Assembly: GCA_030770535.1 (NCBI GenBank)
Contig: JASVEC010000015.1
Coordinates: forward strand, 434,001-498,000
Length of the DNA: 64,000 nt
From: Batkoa obscura
Taxonomy: Eukaryota > Entomophthoromycota > Entomophthoromycetes > Entomophthorales > Batkoaceae
Direction of reading: 5' to 3'
In this document: piece after piece, positions 51,959 to 63,377 of the stretch
How positions within the stretch are numbered: the first letter of the stretch is position 1
Layout of the letters: each line of letters starts with the position of its first letter
Position numbers and translations under genes: made by a program
Notes under the pieces: generated by a model
Databases searched by the model: none
What the model was told of the DNA's origin: nothing
The model's input: only the letters and a program-made list of their open reading frames with translations

Positions 51959-52588
51959 TCAAGAGGTAAAAAATAAGATATAGTAAGTTATTGTTGAAGG
52001 CTTATTAATTTCCCTTTTAAAATCATTTTTTTCTAAAATAATAGAAAGATAAGAAACCATAGGCTTAGGCGAATGAGGGGAGTTAACTTTAAGAGTCAAA
52101 GAACCGTCAGTATTTTGAACCTCATCAAAAGCATTAGAAGGTCCAGTGATTGAATATAAAGGATCCTTATGATTAATCGCATCGTAATCCTCAATAATAA
52201 AATCATCAGTTACCATAACTACATATGTAATCATTTCACCTAATCCATTAAACATTAATAAAGAAAATTGTTGGCTTGGGCCAGTGAATTTCACTTGACG
52301 CATCATATTTGGGTTTACTGGAGTTGGGATGTTTAACGTTACTAATAAGGTGGTGATATTCTTTTCACTGTTATTAATTAGTTCAAAATTTTCTTTATGA
52401 CTTGTAAAAAAATGACGCCCAGTTGGCCATGGACTTGTATCGTTTTTCGCTATTAATCCATTACCATTCGTTTCTATAAATTTATGCCTTATAGGGGCCT
52501 CAGGATTCTTATAATCTAAACCCTTGATTTGAAATTTAGCTGCAACGAGCCTTAAATATAGTAGGACTAAAGAAATAGATAAAAACAT
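51959..52588 (-). CDS. Secretory-pathway protein of unknown function
   Basis: 209 residues, single exon. The N-terminus MFLSISLVLLYLRLVAAKF is a clear signal peptide with a probable cleavage after VAA. The mature part has several N-glycosylation sequons (NDT, NNS, NIT) and alternating hydrophobic stretches (ITTLLVTLNI, ITYVVMVTDDFIIED) suggestive of a beta-sandwich. The C-terminus TITYYILFFTS is short and hydrophobic, too short for a confident membrane anchor. The layout recalls ER luminal or TRAP-alpha/Irc22-type proteins, but no diagnostic motif was seen and I do not assign it. Confidence 0.75.
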   Translation of the reverse strand: MFLSISLVLLYLRLVAAKFQIKGLDYKNPEAPIRHKFIETNGNGLIAKNDTSPWPTGRHFFTSHKENFELINNSEKNITTLLVTLNIPTPVNPNMMRQVKFTGPSQQFSLLMFNGLGEMITYVVMVTDDFIIEDYDAINHKDPLYSITGPSNAFDEVQNTDGSLTLKVNSPHSPKPMVSYLSIILEKNDFKREINKPSTITYYILFFTS

Positions 52589-53857
52589 TAGAAGAAGTTA
52601 AAGTGAAATATAATGATAATTATAGCTATAATATATAGTTGATTTATTGTTTTATTTTTGTCAAACACTTAATTAGAATCTCAAAATTTTCCATTGAATA
52701 TATTTCGATTTAAACTTGATTTTTCCAACTGAAAATTGAGTGGCACATTTAATGTTAATTTAAAAATTAGTGTTTTAAACATTCAGTTAAATTATTTCAA
52801 TTTTAAACTCAATTTTATAATATCATGATAAAATATTTATTATCGTATATCGAGGTTAAGTGAAGAAGCAGAATAGTGGTTTGTTATATTTCTTTTGTAA
52901 GAAATAGTTAAATAGAAAATTCTTAGAATATCGGAGATTAACTCAGGATAATAACAATAAATATAGCAATTTAACTCCATATTTTTTATAGTATACATTT
53001 TAAATTATTTATATATAAATGTTTGTAATATATGATATATATTTTAGTATAGCTTTTTTATAAAACATTACTTATTTAAAATCTCTATCTTTAATATCAA
53101 CGTCATAAGAACAGCCTAATTAGACCTTAATTGGACCTTAGCTTTAGTAAAGATTGTAATCCTTAGTAGCTCTACCATTAGCTGTAATTACAGCACAAGG
53201 TTCTATTAAGAAGGCTTTAAATCATTAACCTTAGTAATGAAACTAATTTTCATATCGAAAGTTAAGGAAAATTCTACGTGTTATTTTCATATGCTCAGGA
53301 CTAGGATTAAAGCTCCTTTCGATAGAATGAGGGGTGGATTGCTTTTGAATATCATTAAAATAATAGCATTATATTTTAAATAAACATAGAATAGCCTAAC
53401 ATAACAAAGTTTATCAATATGCTAATATTGTAATTCGGCCCAAGTTAATGCTTATTTCTAATCATCACGCGATTTTATTTAAATGACACAAATATAAAAA
53501 AGTTAGGGGATGGGGAATATAAAATTCTTAATGCAAGATTAGGTAAAAGTAGGTTTTAGATTCCAACCAATTAGATACATGAAATTCAGATTAATAAAAA
53601 TAGTCAATTAATGATTGGGCGCATGTTTTAATTTTGAGTTAAATGATTGGGAAGCAAAAAGGTAAAAGTTAAAGAAACAACTAGTAAGAAAGGGAGAAGT
53701 TATTTAATCAGGTACAAAGAGCAAAATGATTGAATAATTAGTTAAAATTGGACCTGAAATTAGCTTTTATTTTCAAAAAAATATTAACGCCCTTTAACCT
53801 TTTAATTATTTTAAGAGAAGTGCATTATTGTATATATATAGTCCATAAAAGGTTAAA
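52589..53857. other. Divergent non-coding region upstream of OPI1
   Basis: About 1.3 kb of promoter-side DNA between the secreted-protein gene and OPI1. A less AT-rich patch at about 53100-53350 could not be assigned. A 68-codon frame at 53748-53954 overlaps the first OPI1 exon in another frame and is not credible. Confidence 0.5.
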
Positions 53858-55560
53858 ATGCAAAGAATCTCAATCAACAACTTATGTAATCCAAAACCGG
53901 AGCCAAGCAATCAACGCGATGAGGAGATCGCTGCTGAAGCTTTGGATAGTTTAAGGAATTCCAATGATTTAAACAACAGTCGTAAGTGATCAAAATTACT
54001 ACTCTAGTTTGTTAATATTTACACTATCAATATGATACTCAATCGAATTTATAAAAACAGATATTGACTCTTTTATCTTAGACTCGAGCAATGAAATACA
54101 TCAAAATGATCATTTTTTAAATCGTGTGTCGAATTTGCCGTTAGTAAACTCAGCGCTAAGGGCTTATGAAAGCACTAAAGCCAATTCATTTGTTGTCAAA
54201 GTAAATTCAATTTATATTAAACTTAATTTATAAATATAGAGCATGATAAATCAAAGGATAAATATTAAGACTGCGTTTTTAGTATGGTGCAGAAACGGTA
54301 GAAAGCTCAGTAAAATCCATTTGTATGCCTGTTATAAATAAACTTGAGCCACAGCTTGGTCAATTGGATGACTTTGCTTGTCGTCAACTTGATAAAGTAA
54401 GCTATATTGCATTTAGTGAAGCATTTTTTTAATGTTTTTAGTTGGAAAAACATTATTCCTCATTTATGGATAGCTCAACTCAACCACAGTTAAATGAACA
54501 TAACCAGCAAAATGGTCATTATCCCGTTCATTCATCTGTACATCAACCTTACCCTAAATTTGAAGATGGAAGTGAGCTACGCAATCGTAGAGTGATGGAA
54601 CTCAGCGGAGGGGGACCAGCTTGTAATTTTATTAAAACTTTAAAAACTCGATCTAATTTTGTGAATCTAGGTCAACCTTCGTATACGCCTCAGAGCAACG
54701 AAATCGCTAAACCAGCACCTCGTAGCCGTTGGCAACAAGTTGTTTTAGAAGCTGGTGTTACAGCTAGTGCTGGTGTTGCATTAGTTTCGGAAGAAAGTAT
54801 GAAATGCCTTAGGTACTGCCAACAATGGCTTGCTGTAAGAATACTTTAGTCATAATTTTAATTTATCTAATTTTTTTAGTATGCATCTGCACATATTGAA
54901 CAGCAAATTCAACTTTTAAGAAACTATCTTGTTTCGCTTGCTACCCCATCTAATTCGACTGCATTGTCTACTCGAGCATCGACTGCAGCGTTTTTATCAA
55001 ACATTAAAAAAGAAGTAGTGGCAACTCTACGTAAAGTCATTGATGTAGTTGGTCGTTATGCTGGCTCTTGTTTGCCTGGAGATGCACGAAATAGTGTACG
55101 CAATTTTATTCTTAATTTACCTGGAAGATGGGCATCACTTAATATGCCATATTTAGAAAGTGATATTTCCACCCCATGCTCGTCACCACTTCTTACACCA
55201 AACTCGTCTTGTCAAAACTCACCATCGCTTCTCACCCCTACCGAACAAACAAACCGAGTTCTTACTTTAGCAACTGAATCGATGAACATGCTACATAACG
55301 TTGGTGGTATATTCAAGGAATCTGTCGAAAGAGCAGAAGGATGGCTTAGAGCGGTTGGAAGATCACCTAATCATACCAGTTATTTCCCAGAAAATGCACC
55401 TATGCCACAATTTTCTTTATTGCCACCACCTGTCTCTCGACCAAATCAAAATTTCGGATCATCAAACTCATATTCAAATAATGATCATCAATGCAATAGC
55501 TATAATAATATAGAAATAGAGGAACATGCTAGACATGAAAGTTTACCAGATATTGAATAA
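53858..55560 (+). CDS. OPI1: Opi1-type transcriptional repressor
   Basis: Predicted phospholipid-gene repressor, in yeast held at the ER by phosphatidic acid and Scs2 and acting on the Ino2/Ino4 activator. Five exons. The start MQRISINNLCNPKPEP was chosen because it gives the family's N-terminal 'ISI..L' motif followed by EEIAAEALDSLRNS, both typical of Opi1. The conserved core follows: LPLVNSALRAYESTKANS, YGAETVESSVKSICMPVI, AGVTASAGVALVSEESMKCL then RYCQQWLA, and GRYAGSCLPGDARNSVRNFI ending LPGRWASLN. The C-terminus is Ser/Pro/Asn-rich with no family motif. No obvious FFAT motif or leucine zipper was seen, so ER tethering as in yeast is uncertain. INO1 and other likely targets are not in the window. 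Confidence 0.9.
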
Positions 55561-56529
55561 GTACCTGTTCTATTATTATTATTATTATTTACTGATTAAT
55601 TTATTAATCATCTGCTAACTCTTATACATAATGCAATGTATTATATTATTTTTAATGCATATGAATACAAATCTTGGTTTTATTCATATTGACATCTCCC
55701 TTGCTCCTATTTTAATGATCTCTTTTTTGTCTTTGCTTACAATTCTTATAAAAATTTGATTTGATTGAGAGATTTTTAGTGTTTTATATTCTTGTTTTAT
55801 TTTAAATGTGTGCTAAATAAATATAACTTTTATGCTTAGATGTTGTTTTATTATTAGCCTTTATATGGAGTTATTTAATGTAATTTAAAATTAACCATAA
55901 TAAGTAATTTGAAGTTATACCAATTATTGAAGAATAATAAATAAACTTATCACTTTAATTTGTGTGATCGGATTTTAAGATTCAGATATTAGTATTATGT
56001 AAATTATGATTATTTAATTATCATATTTAGTTTAAATGCCTTTTGTAAAATAATATTGCATTTAAAAAAGAATTTTCTTGTACTGAAACCGATTAAGCAT
56101 TAAAAAACGATTAAAGAGACTTTACCAGATTCCAAAGTAGTTAAAAAAAGTCCTATCCTAACAAAATAATGAGTTTAAGTGATTAGTTAATAAATGGGGA
56201 AAAAGATTCTAAGAATCTATTATAATAAATTTATATTTACTAAAATTATTAATGATATATGCATCATCATCAGTAAGTCATCGAAATAAAAAGGAATTGA
56301 TCAAGCAATAGGCTGATAACTACTATGGCAATATGGTTTTTATTTGTCTGAAGTAAATAAGGAGGAAAACAATTCAAAACAAAAAGTTGGAGCTAAAGGA
56401 GATAAAAATTCAAATGTGACCAAGAACAATAGAAAGATTAAATGTAACAAAAAAATAAGAATAGTAAAGATAGCGATCTATCTGTTTTTATTGTTATTGA
56501 CTTAGTTTTAAACATGTCAAAATCATATA
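55561..56529. other. Non-coding 3' flank of OPI1
   Basis: AT-rich; no gene, repeat or element recognised. Confidence 0.5.
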
Positions 56530-57685
56530 GGCGTATAATCTAAAAAAGAAGATGGTTTATTGAATTCCAATAAAGCAGTAGAAAACTCGACTTGCCCAAG
56601 TACTGCTCAGCAAGATCATAGAACTGATAGTAATAACTATAGCAAGAGGAATAATAGATATTGAAATTATGATACAATGGTTTAGTTTATCTTTTTGTAC
56701 ATAATGAAAAAATTGAACCATATATACATAACTCTATTTTAAAATTAAAATCAGGTACCTTAACTTCAAAGTAAGCAGAAGATTTTAGTGATGAATCAAG
56801 TAGATATGGTGCTGATATTAATAGGTATAATATAACCTTTGATTGCTATGATTAGATAGTTTTTCATAAAAATGCCCAGTATGTATACGATACTGACTCT
56901 AATAACTATCCTAAGGGCACTGAAATCTACAATAATGGTTATGATTCTAGTATTTACAAGAACGATATTTATAACTACATCAATAGTGTTAATGAATTTG
57001 GCTATATTTTTCAATTATTTGAGATAAAAAATAACGAAGTAAAAAAAGAGCTAAGGATACAAAAGTAGTAAAAAAGTAGTAAAAAAGTTAAAAGCCAAAG
57101 AAGGAAAGAAAAGAATAAAAATAGTCAGGGTCAATATCAACAAAATCAAGCGAACTTCAATTTAACTTTAAATTATAATGAAATGAATAATCACCTTCCA
57201 AGCAAAATGTAAGAAAATGGTACAAATTTGGAAGAGATAAAAGAATACTAGCATCTACTCATATATCAGATTTGGGGTATATTGATGGGCTTGGAGCTTA
57301 CATAAATGTAGTATATAGGTATACTATAGGTGGTAAATTGGATTATGCCCCTGTTAATACTAATCTAGAAAACAAACTTTGTTCATCATTTAATTATACA
57401 TCAGTTTTGGGATATAAAGATGAGTTTAAAGGCTTCAAAAATACATAAGGTAGCTATAGCATGTATGACAAGCTAAATTCTATTCCTAATAGTGCTAAAC
57501 TTACAAATAAGAATGTTGATGGTATTCATTCTAACAATAACAAGGATGATCATAAAAAGGGTTTTGAGCGTAGCGATGTAAATAAGAAAGGCAGTTTTAA
57601 TGCAGTTAAAAGTAATGGTGGTATGAGCTTTAGCACTTTATTTATTATTCTCTCTATCATTTATACCCTTTTATATGTAATGTAG
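56530..57685 (+). pseudogene. Decayed Asn/Lys-rich gene with C-terminal hydrophobic segment
   Basis: A coding-like stretch interrupted by stops and frame breaks. The longest open piece (57461-57685) ends in an Asn/Lys-rich segment followed by a hydrophobic tail, MSFSTLFIILSIIYTLLYV, which would be a membrane anchor. Earlier pieces read as Asn/Tyr/Gly/Ser-rich (YTSVLGYKDEFKGF, GYIDGLGAYINVVYRYTIG). Stops are fewer than random AT-rich sequence would show. No family recognised. Confidence 0.5.
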
Positions 57686-58002
57686 ATGAAGCTAGTATTC
57701 GTTGCATTTATAATGATTCCGCTTCTATCTATATTTCAATAGTTTCTGATTTTGTTTGTGATATTATAAAGATTAGGGTAAGAATAAAATAATTTAATAT
57801 TTTGGGTTTTTGATTTTATTTAATGCTAATGAAATATACGTTTTTTACAGTTATCTATTAAATACATCCTCATATGCTATTTTCCTTATTCAGCTAATTT
57901 ATGATAACTCAATTGTTATGTCGAGTTAAAAATCTCAGAATATTTTTAACTATGTGTTATATTATTTAATAGCCCAAGTCAGGTTTTGATACGAACTGCT
58001 AT

Positions 58003-58090
58003 ATATATTAATGTTTTTTTGGTTTCATCACTTTCCTTATCTTTAATACTTATTATTTTTTAGCTAAGCATCTAATTCAATGAGTAAAAA
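58003..58090 (-). mobile_element. Palindromic MITE, copy 14 (fragment)
   Basis: Only the first half is recognisable (ATGTTTTTTTGGTTTCATCA then CTTTCCTTATCTTTAATACT); the rest has decayed. Confidence 0.5.
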
Positions 58091-58386
58091 CAAAGAGATA
58101 GCATTTAATTAGTATAATCGATTTACTAACTTCTACTTTTAGATAAACATCAATCTCAAAACAACATTACTCTGATTTATCATAAGTAAACTGGGTTTAA
58201 TATAAAGATAAATAATCGTTCTAGTTAAATGTTAAAAGTATAATGCTGGTGAGAAAAGCAAATTGTTTCAAAAAATGAAAGTTGTCGAAAGAAAGGAACA
58301 AAAGATAAACTAGCTATTCATTTATTTCAAGAGGAAACCGATCTAATTATATACTTATATCTTTATGCTTGTTAATAAATTGCGTA

Positions 58387-58495
58387 CATATGAGGATGTA
58401 TTTTTATGTACAAACATTTTGGTGATAGTTTTTTCACTTAAAATAACATTTAACAGATGGAAAAAGTGACGAAGCCAAAAAAAACACTTCCATAT
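58387..58495 (+). mobile_element. Palindromic MITE, copy 15
   Basis: Forward copy, ATATGAGGATGTATTTTTATG to AACACTTCCATAT; central palindrome worn. Confidence 0.8.
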
Positions 58496-58757
58496 CCTTT
58501 TATTCAACTGAATTGTGATTACTGGTTAAATTCCTTAATCTCTGATGCCAAACTTGAGTAAACTGCATCTTTTATAAAAAAAATTCTTTATGGTGCTATA
58601 TGTAGATAGTTTTTCAGGTGTTATGTTTGATCTTAAACTTACAGCTACGTTAAGTGAAGAATTTTCTCAAATGTTTTTAGAAAATATAATAATAATAATG
58701 TTTGATTAATTGTATTACAAAAAAATCAAGATTTTAAAACGTAAATCAAATCTAGTA

Positions 58758-58865
58758 AATGTGGGAGTGTTTTTTTTGGCTTCATTATTTTTCCATTTTT
58801 TAAGCGCTATTTAAGCGGAAAATTTGTTAGTAAAACTCCTAAACACAAAAATACATCCCCATATA
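58758..58865 (-). mobile_element. Palindromic MITE, copy 16
   Basis: Reverse copy, ATGTGGGAGTGTTTTTTTTG to AATACATCCCCATATA, with the centre AGCGCT intact. Very close to copy 7. Confidence 0.87.
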
Positions 58866-59220
58866 CTATAATTTTATCATAGTTTTGAGAAATAATTAAA
58901 CAAACTGTATTATTAAAACAAAATGGTTATAATGTTATATTATAGCACTTATTGTTTTAAACTATCTTTGTTATTTAACAAACAAGTAGTTTTATTTAAA
59001 GTATTTAGATCAAAATAATCTATATAAAGCTGAAGTCCCAGCAAAACGTAATGAGCCAACCAGCAGCATCAATGTACCTATTAACCATTATTTTGGCTAA
59101 TGCAAAGTCATATTTGAAAACAAAAGCACTTCCATTTGTACTCATGTTAGAAGATATTATCAAATGCAACCAGATATAAAAATAGAAGCAATTTAGATCT
59201 TCACAAAACACCCAAAGCTT

Positions 59221-59678
59221 TGTGAAATATCATTGTCAGTCCCATGATTAATTATAGTATAATAATCATTTAAGTTGTTGTGTTCTCAAGTTCAGAGAAA
59301 ATCAATCCTACGTTCTTAGTTTGATTTGCTATGAGAATTTCTAACCTCATCCCAATGAATATCATCTTCTCATTTTTGATATCCATACTTTTCAGAGTAT
59401 AAAAAAGATTTTATAGTAGTTCAAGGCTTTTTAACTGAATTATTCCCTGATATTTCATACATTTAATAAAGCCACTAAGTTTTCTTAATACCATTTTACG
59501 TAGGTTTTACAGTATTATTGTCTATTCTATTTGTCTTACGTAGTCTGTAGCCTATTATGTGATATTCTTCATAATTCAAGCCTATCTTAGTCACATAAAC
59601 TAAGACCTTTCGACTTATAATGTAGTCAACCCAGCAATAGCTGTTCTTGACTCCAAACCCTGTGCACCAGATTTCACA
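59221..59678 (-). mobile_element. Second LTR copy, inverted (fossil)
   Basis: Reverse-complement relative of 17326-17789, 458 bp, with the same TGTGAAAT...ATTTCACA tips and clear similarity throughout. Flanking bases do not form a matching target duplication, so it may be an old insertion or the remaining end of a larger element. No internal retroelement genes are recognisable beside it. Confidence 0.72.
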
Positions 59679-60070
59679 TAGTCTTTAGTGACAAAATCAG
59701 CTGAAGCTGATTAAATTCAAATAAAAATTATAGCTAAATTAATTACAAAACCGCAATTAGGTTTATAAATAATTTAAATGATTTATCATGCTATAATTAA
59801 AAAGCTGATAAAGTAATATTTTATATTATAAAATAATTAATTTTAACAAAATTAGCAAATATTTGAATAATTAAAAAAACAATTTAGTAGTTTGCAACTT
59901 TATAACTCAAGTTAACATTAGCTTATTTTTTATTATTGTATTTAAGAGTCTTAAAATTTTTTCTGATCTCACTATTTTAAAAATGACAATTCTAAAATAA
60001 TTGATTATTTTAAAAGAATTTATTCTCATCTTATTATTCCACTATTGTTTTATATATTTGAACTAAAAAA

Positions 60071-60177
60071 ATATGAGGACGTGTTTTTTTGTTTAAGAAT
60101 TTCACTAACAATCTTTCCACTCAAATAACGCTTAAAAAAATGGAAAAAGTAATGATACCAAAAAAACATTACCATAT
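60071..60177 (+). mobile_element. Palindromic MITE, copy 17
   Basis: Forward copy, ATATGAGGACGTGTTTTTTTG to AACATTACCATAT. Faces copy 18 at a distance of about 30 bp. Confidence 0.8.
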
Positions 60178-60206
60178 TTTATTAGAGGAATGTTAATTTT
60201 AACTAT

Positions 60207-60313
60207 TATATAGGGATGTTTTTTTTGATTTCATCACTTTCTCATTTTTTAAGCGCTATTTAAACAGAAAGATTGTTAGTGAAATTCTTAAACAAAAAAG
60301 CACATCCCCATAT
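60207..60313 (-). mobile_element. Palindromic MITE, copy 18
   Basis: Reverse copy, TATATAGGGATGTTTTTTTT to GCACATCCCCATAT, with the centre AGCGCT intact. Forms an inverted pair with copy 17. Confidence 0.85.
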
Positions 60314-60599
60314 TTCCCTATTTTAGTTTAGCTTAAAGCATTAGAAAAAACACTTTCTAGAATTAGTACCAAAGTAAGAAAACAAAATCTAGTAAGGGAC
60401 AAAGCTGTAAGTATTGGCTACAAAGCATAAAAAACTAATCTTTCATCATTAATTTATAAAATAAACTGACTTCTATAAAAATGGGTTTCTTTATTTCTTT
60501 TCAACTTATTAAAGATAAATGAAATATCAACATTAACACATCAAGAAAAAAAGGATTGATAATAGGTTGGGTCGAGAAACATGATTGTATATCCAATTA

Positions 60600-63114
60600 A
60601 TCCCCAATTGATTAGTTAAATGAGGAGCTGAATAATTCAGATAAAATCCAGCTTTTTAGGGAGTTCAATGGAATGAATGGGAATAATAATGATAGTTAGA
60701 GTTCAAGGAATAATGATAATGGCTTTAACCAGGGAAATAACAGCAACGACTGGAATCAGGAAAATAACAATAATAAGAATTGAAATCCCAGAAAAAGTAA
60801 TGGTTTTAATCGAAAAAAGAAAAATAATAACGGTTGGAACCAAGGAGATAACGATAATAACAATTGAAATCAAAGAATAAATTATGATTATTATAGGAAT
60901 ATATATCAGCAACAGTGGTAATAACTTCACTTTCTATATTTTCATAGCAAATTTGATTTTTATTTAGATAATAAATTAAACTGGATACAACCTCAGAAGG
61001 AACGGTCCTAGAACTCAAACAATATAGGCAATTCTGATAATCAATTCAATAGTAATAATCAAAATAGCAACAAGTATAGTAATAGTAGTAGGCGAAAGAA
61101 TAATAATTATAACAATAGTTGTCAAAATAATAATAACTTTCAAATAATAATGGTTTTCAAAACAACAACAGCTTTCAAGGAGATAATGAAAACCTTAATA
61201 AAAAGAAGTTTGATCGAACCCAGCTTAGAAATATCAACTTCCAGAGATTGATAGTAATTTTAATAACAATCAATTTAATAATAGCTTCAAAAACAATGGA
61301 GGGGATGAACAACGTAATTATAATACTACCTGATTTAATTCAAACAATAATATCACAAATCAATTTGAGAATAATAACAACAATGGATTTGATAAAATGA
61401 GCACTTCAAGTTCATTTTATGGTCTGAAAGATAATAGTAATAGTAGTAGTAACCAAGAATATAATTACAATCAAAAGGTAAAGAATCCAACAAATAAAGA
61501 GGTGTATCAAAATGCTTGAGGTTGGGATCAAAACAAACAAAATTGAAACTAAAACGAAGGTAATTGGAACCAGGATAATCAAACTTTGAATCGAAATAAG
61601 GGAATGCGGAGTATGAACGAATATATATGGAACCAAAATAAGCCTACATGGAGTTAAAATGATAACCGTAACTAAGCAAACAAAAAGGGAGACAATAATA
61701 CGACAAAAGAAAGAAAGAGATTATATAACCTTGAAAAAGAATGGGGGACTTTGGTCAGATCGAAGAAGTAGAAGAAGATTCTAATAAAGACGCTAGAGTA
61801 ATTGTTGTAAATAACAACTTTGATTTATGAGGAAATGATATCGGAAACTTTAGCAGCCTCAATAGACGTGAAGGATCTAATAAATAAGGCACTATAAAAG
61901 ATATCACAAAGGATGTAGAGCTGGAAATTAAACCAGACATATAGAAAGATTCTGAAGACAAATATACTATCGTTGAGAGAAAAAGTTTTAAAGGTATGGG
62001 GTTAGAACTTTATGGTAATAAACAGAATAATGATATTGAGGATGGAACTAAACAAATATTAGAAGGTATGGATAGAAAGGATGGGAAGAGTATTTAAGTG
62101 AAGATTATAAGTTATAATTTGGAAATAATGAGAGTAAAAGGATCATATTAAATCACAATATTGTTAAGGAGATTGAAACTGATGATATAGATGAACAAGA
62201 AACGTTCTCAAGTGACAATTATAAAGAAAATTTAATTCAAAAAGAAAATGAGGATATGAGGTTTTTTGATTCATTTTTAATTAGAGATAATCATTCCAAA
62301 GATAGTTATTTTGAAAATGAAGAAGATAAACGATTCCTTGAATCAATAACTCAGAATAAAAACATAAAACATGAATCAGAAGAAAAAGAAATGAAAAATG
62401 GTATTCTGGCCCTTATAAATTTACCTGAGGTGAGAAACCCAGAAGGTTATTTTATTGAAACGAAACTATCAAAATAATGATAATCAATATACTAAAGATA
62501 GAATGTCATTGAATTTGATTAAGAAAAACAATAGAAATAAGAATAGGGAGAGTTATTGTAGGAGTGATAAGGGTACAAGTGCATCTATCAACCAAAAGCT
62601 TGGTTCAATTAAAGATCAAAATTACAATCATAATATACCTTATCCAAATAAAAGAATATCAATTAATCAAAGGCTGACCTATAATAATAGTTCCAAGAGG
62701 ATCCCTATTCATTAACGTTTGGGTTATAAAAAAACAAAATGTGAAAAAGATTTAAATTTAACAACATAAAAAGTATTATTGCAATGAAGTATGATAAAGA
62801 AAAGAAAGAAGCAGAAAAATAATTGGATTAAAATTTAAGAACAAAGTTTAAAAGAATAGGAAGAAAACGACTTAAAATTGAATTATAGAGGTTTTAATAC
62901 ATATTTAAGCACTTGGGAGCAGAGCACTTCAATAAATATAAATGAAGATACTCTTAAGAATTTTGAAGTAGATCGGGTTGAAAGTGATAAAGGATCAATC
63001 AAAGAGAGTGAGGCAGTAAAGGAAAGTGGATAGGAAGTGGCTGATTATAAGGAGGCTGAAGGTGATAAAGAGATAATGGCTGATCGTGATATACAAGAAA
63101 AAGTTATAAAATGA
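60600..63114 (+). pseudogene. Decayed Asn/Trp/Gln-rich gene
   Basis: About 2.5 kb of coding-like DNA in changing frames with scattered stops. The first half is an Asn-rich repeat region with recurring WNQ units (DWNQENNNN, GWNQGDNDN, NWNQDNQ). The second half is acidic and Lys/Glu-rich, then basic with a recurring SINQ(R/K)L motif (SINQKLGS, SINQRLTYN). The best-preserved open pieces are 62256-62477 and 62455-62715. Many stops sit exactly where a Trp (TGG) or Gln (CAA/CAG) codon fits the repeat. At least two frame changes show that it is a relic. No family recognised. Confidence 0.55.
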
Positions 63115-63377
63115 GCCCCAGTTAAATTATTTGTATATAGACATATATATTACTGTTACAACATTTGAAAAACTTATTTGTATTTGCTTAAGAAATAAAG
63201 TTATAATTTAAATGATTAGTATTTTGTAATAAATCATCATTTAATATTGATATTTTTTAATTTATTGAATTTCAAAAATTGATTGGTTGAAATTGGAATC
63301 ATTTAAAATAAATGCCAAATTTTAAAAGCATTAATTCAAAACATCAACTAATTTTGAATTTTATTTTATTACTAATC

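Larger units (their letters stand above)
57686..60599. other. MITE- and LTR-bearing intergenic region
   Basis: No credible gene. Holds five palindromic elements (58003, 58387, 58758, 60071, 60207) and the inverted LTR copy (59221-59678). A 63-codon frame beside the LTR was not convincing. Confidence 0.6.

Noticed and set aside
51959-52588. Assignment of the secreted protein to TRAP-alpha or Irc22
   Set aside because: Signal peptide and beta-rich look fit, but no diagnostic motif or clear transmembrane anchor is present.
59020-59211. 63-codon frame beside the inverted LTR copy
   Set aside because: No resemblance to any retroelement or host protein; too short to support.
60677-61636. Several 67-75-codon Ile/Thr/Val-rich frames
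   Set aside because: Shifted readings of AAT/AAC repeats, which give Ile/Thr/Val strings automatically.
60600-63114. Alternative genetic code (TAA/TAG as Gln, TGA as Trp)
   Set aside because: The Asn-rich region would read through that way, but confident genes here end on all three stops (OPI1 on TAA, P450 on TGA, OAR1 on TAG), and the region also changes frame. A decayed gene explains it.
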